A stretch of DNA of 5,657 nt from assembly GCA_902796375.1 (NCBI GenBank), contig CADBOW010000166.1:1-5657 (forward strand). Direction: 5' to 3'. Position 1 is the first letter of the stretch. Every line of letters starts with the position of its first letter. Positions 5,504 to 5,657 of this stretch are shown piece by piece. This DNA comes from an uncultured Lachnospiraceae bacterium (GTDB lineage: Bacteria > Bacillota > Clostridia > Lachnospirales > Lachnospiraceae). The notes below the pieces were generated by a model. The model was not told where the DNA came from. It saw only the letters and a program-made list of their open reading frames with translations, and ran no database searches. A program made the position numbers and the translations under genes.

Positions 5504-5657
5504 ATGGACGAGAACAACAGAAACGTACTGCCACAGGAACCGGCGGATCCTTTTTCATCTCCGCGGCCGGCGGATCCCTTTTCGTCTGCGCAGCCGGCGG
5601 ATCCTTTTTCCGCTGCACGGCCGGCAGACCCATTTTCATCCGCAGGACCGGCAGACC
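5504..5657 (+). CDS. Protein with PADPFSSxx tandem repeats (3' end outside window)
   Basis: The visible 51 residues start MDENNRNVLPQE and continue as four nine-residue repeats of the form PADPFSSxx, with a fifth cut by the window edge. The ATG is supported by GAGG at 5494-5497, six bases upstream. There is no zinc ribbon at the N-terminus, unlike the two genes before it. The repeat core PADPF resembles PAADPF in the linker of the preceding protein, so this may be a third family member that keeps only the low-complexity cytosolic linker before a membrane helix. That is inference, since the rest is not visible. The reading frame is open to the end of the window. I do not recognise a known product. 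Confidence 0.75.
   Translation, partial: MDENNRNVLPQEPADPFSSPRPADPFSSAQPADPFSAARPADPFSSAGPAD
5540..5657 (+). repeat. 27-base coding tandem repeat (PADPFSSxx)
   Basis: Units start at 5540, 5567, 5594 and 5621, with a partial fifth at 5648. Each encodes PADPFS followed by three variable residues (SPR, SAQ, AAR, SAG). Synonymous changes among the units (gcg/gca, gat/gac, cct/ccc/cca) show the peptide is conserved while the DNA drifts, which suggests selection on the peptide. The true copy number is unknown because the window ends inside the array. Confidence 0.92.

Overview
The window looks like chromosomal DNA of a low-to-middle-GC Gram-positive anaerobe, most likely a clostridium of the Lachnospiraceae type. 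The reasons are the strong GGAGG-type ribosome binding sites, TTGAAA/TATAAT promoters, a surface-anchored NagZ-type GH3 enzyme, an LrgA/LrgB pair, and small zinc-ribbon membrane proteins of a kind common in gut clostridia. This assignment is inference. All recognisable genes are on the + strand, genes are densely packed, and no gap exceeds about 100 bases.

Left half (1-3241): a compact run that reads as one transcript. It starts inside mutY (adenine glycosylase of oxidative-damage repair, 5' end outside the window). A membrane-anchored GH3 beta-N-acetylhexosaminidase (NagZ type) follows, and its most likely GTG start lies 97 bases inside mutY. Then come lrgA and lrgB, joined by an ATGA overlap. 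NagZ would trim cell-wall fragments outside the membrane. LrgAB belongs to the family linked to control of murein hydrolysis and to small organic-acid transport. The last three genes therefore share an envelope theme, while mutY seems to be only a transcriptional neighbour.

Right half (3242-5657): a new transcription unit starts at a near-consensus promoter (3257-3285). It encodes a 72-residue helical acidic protein and then a 368-residue protein with a cytoplasmic zinc ribbon, a Gln/Tyr/Gly-rich tandem-repeat linker, one membrane helix and two copies of an extracytoplasmic 'DGTY' beta-rich domain. A second promoter with an extended -10 drives a shorter paralogue with the same plan and one DGTY domain. 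A GC-rich hairpin follows. A third reading frame then starts and runs off the window; its visible part is a nine-residue repeat, PADPFSSxx.

The right half is the part that may be undescribed: a small cluster of related membrane proteins with fast-changing, low-complexity linkers between a cytosolic metal-binding head and an outside domain, plus a small helical partner. No enzyme or known partner that would fix a function is visible, so the idea of a sensing or envelope-associated scaffold is inference. The most notable local oddity is the mutY/nagZ junction, where an apparent ATG start fused to the mutY stop seems to have become ATA, leaving an upstream GTG as the only standard start.
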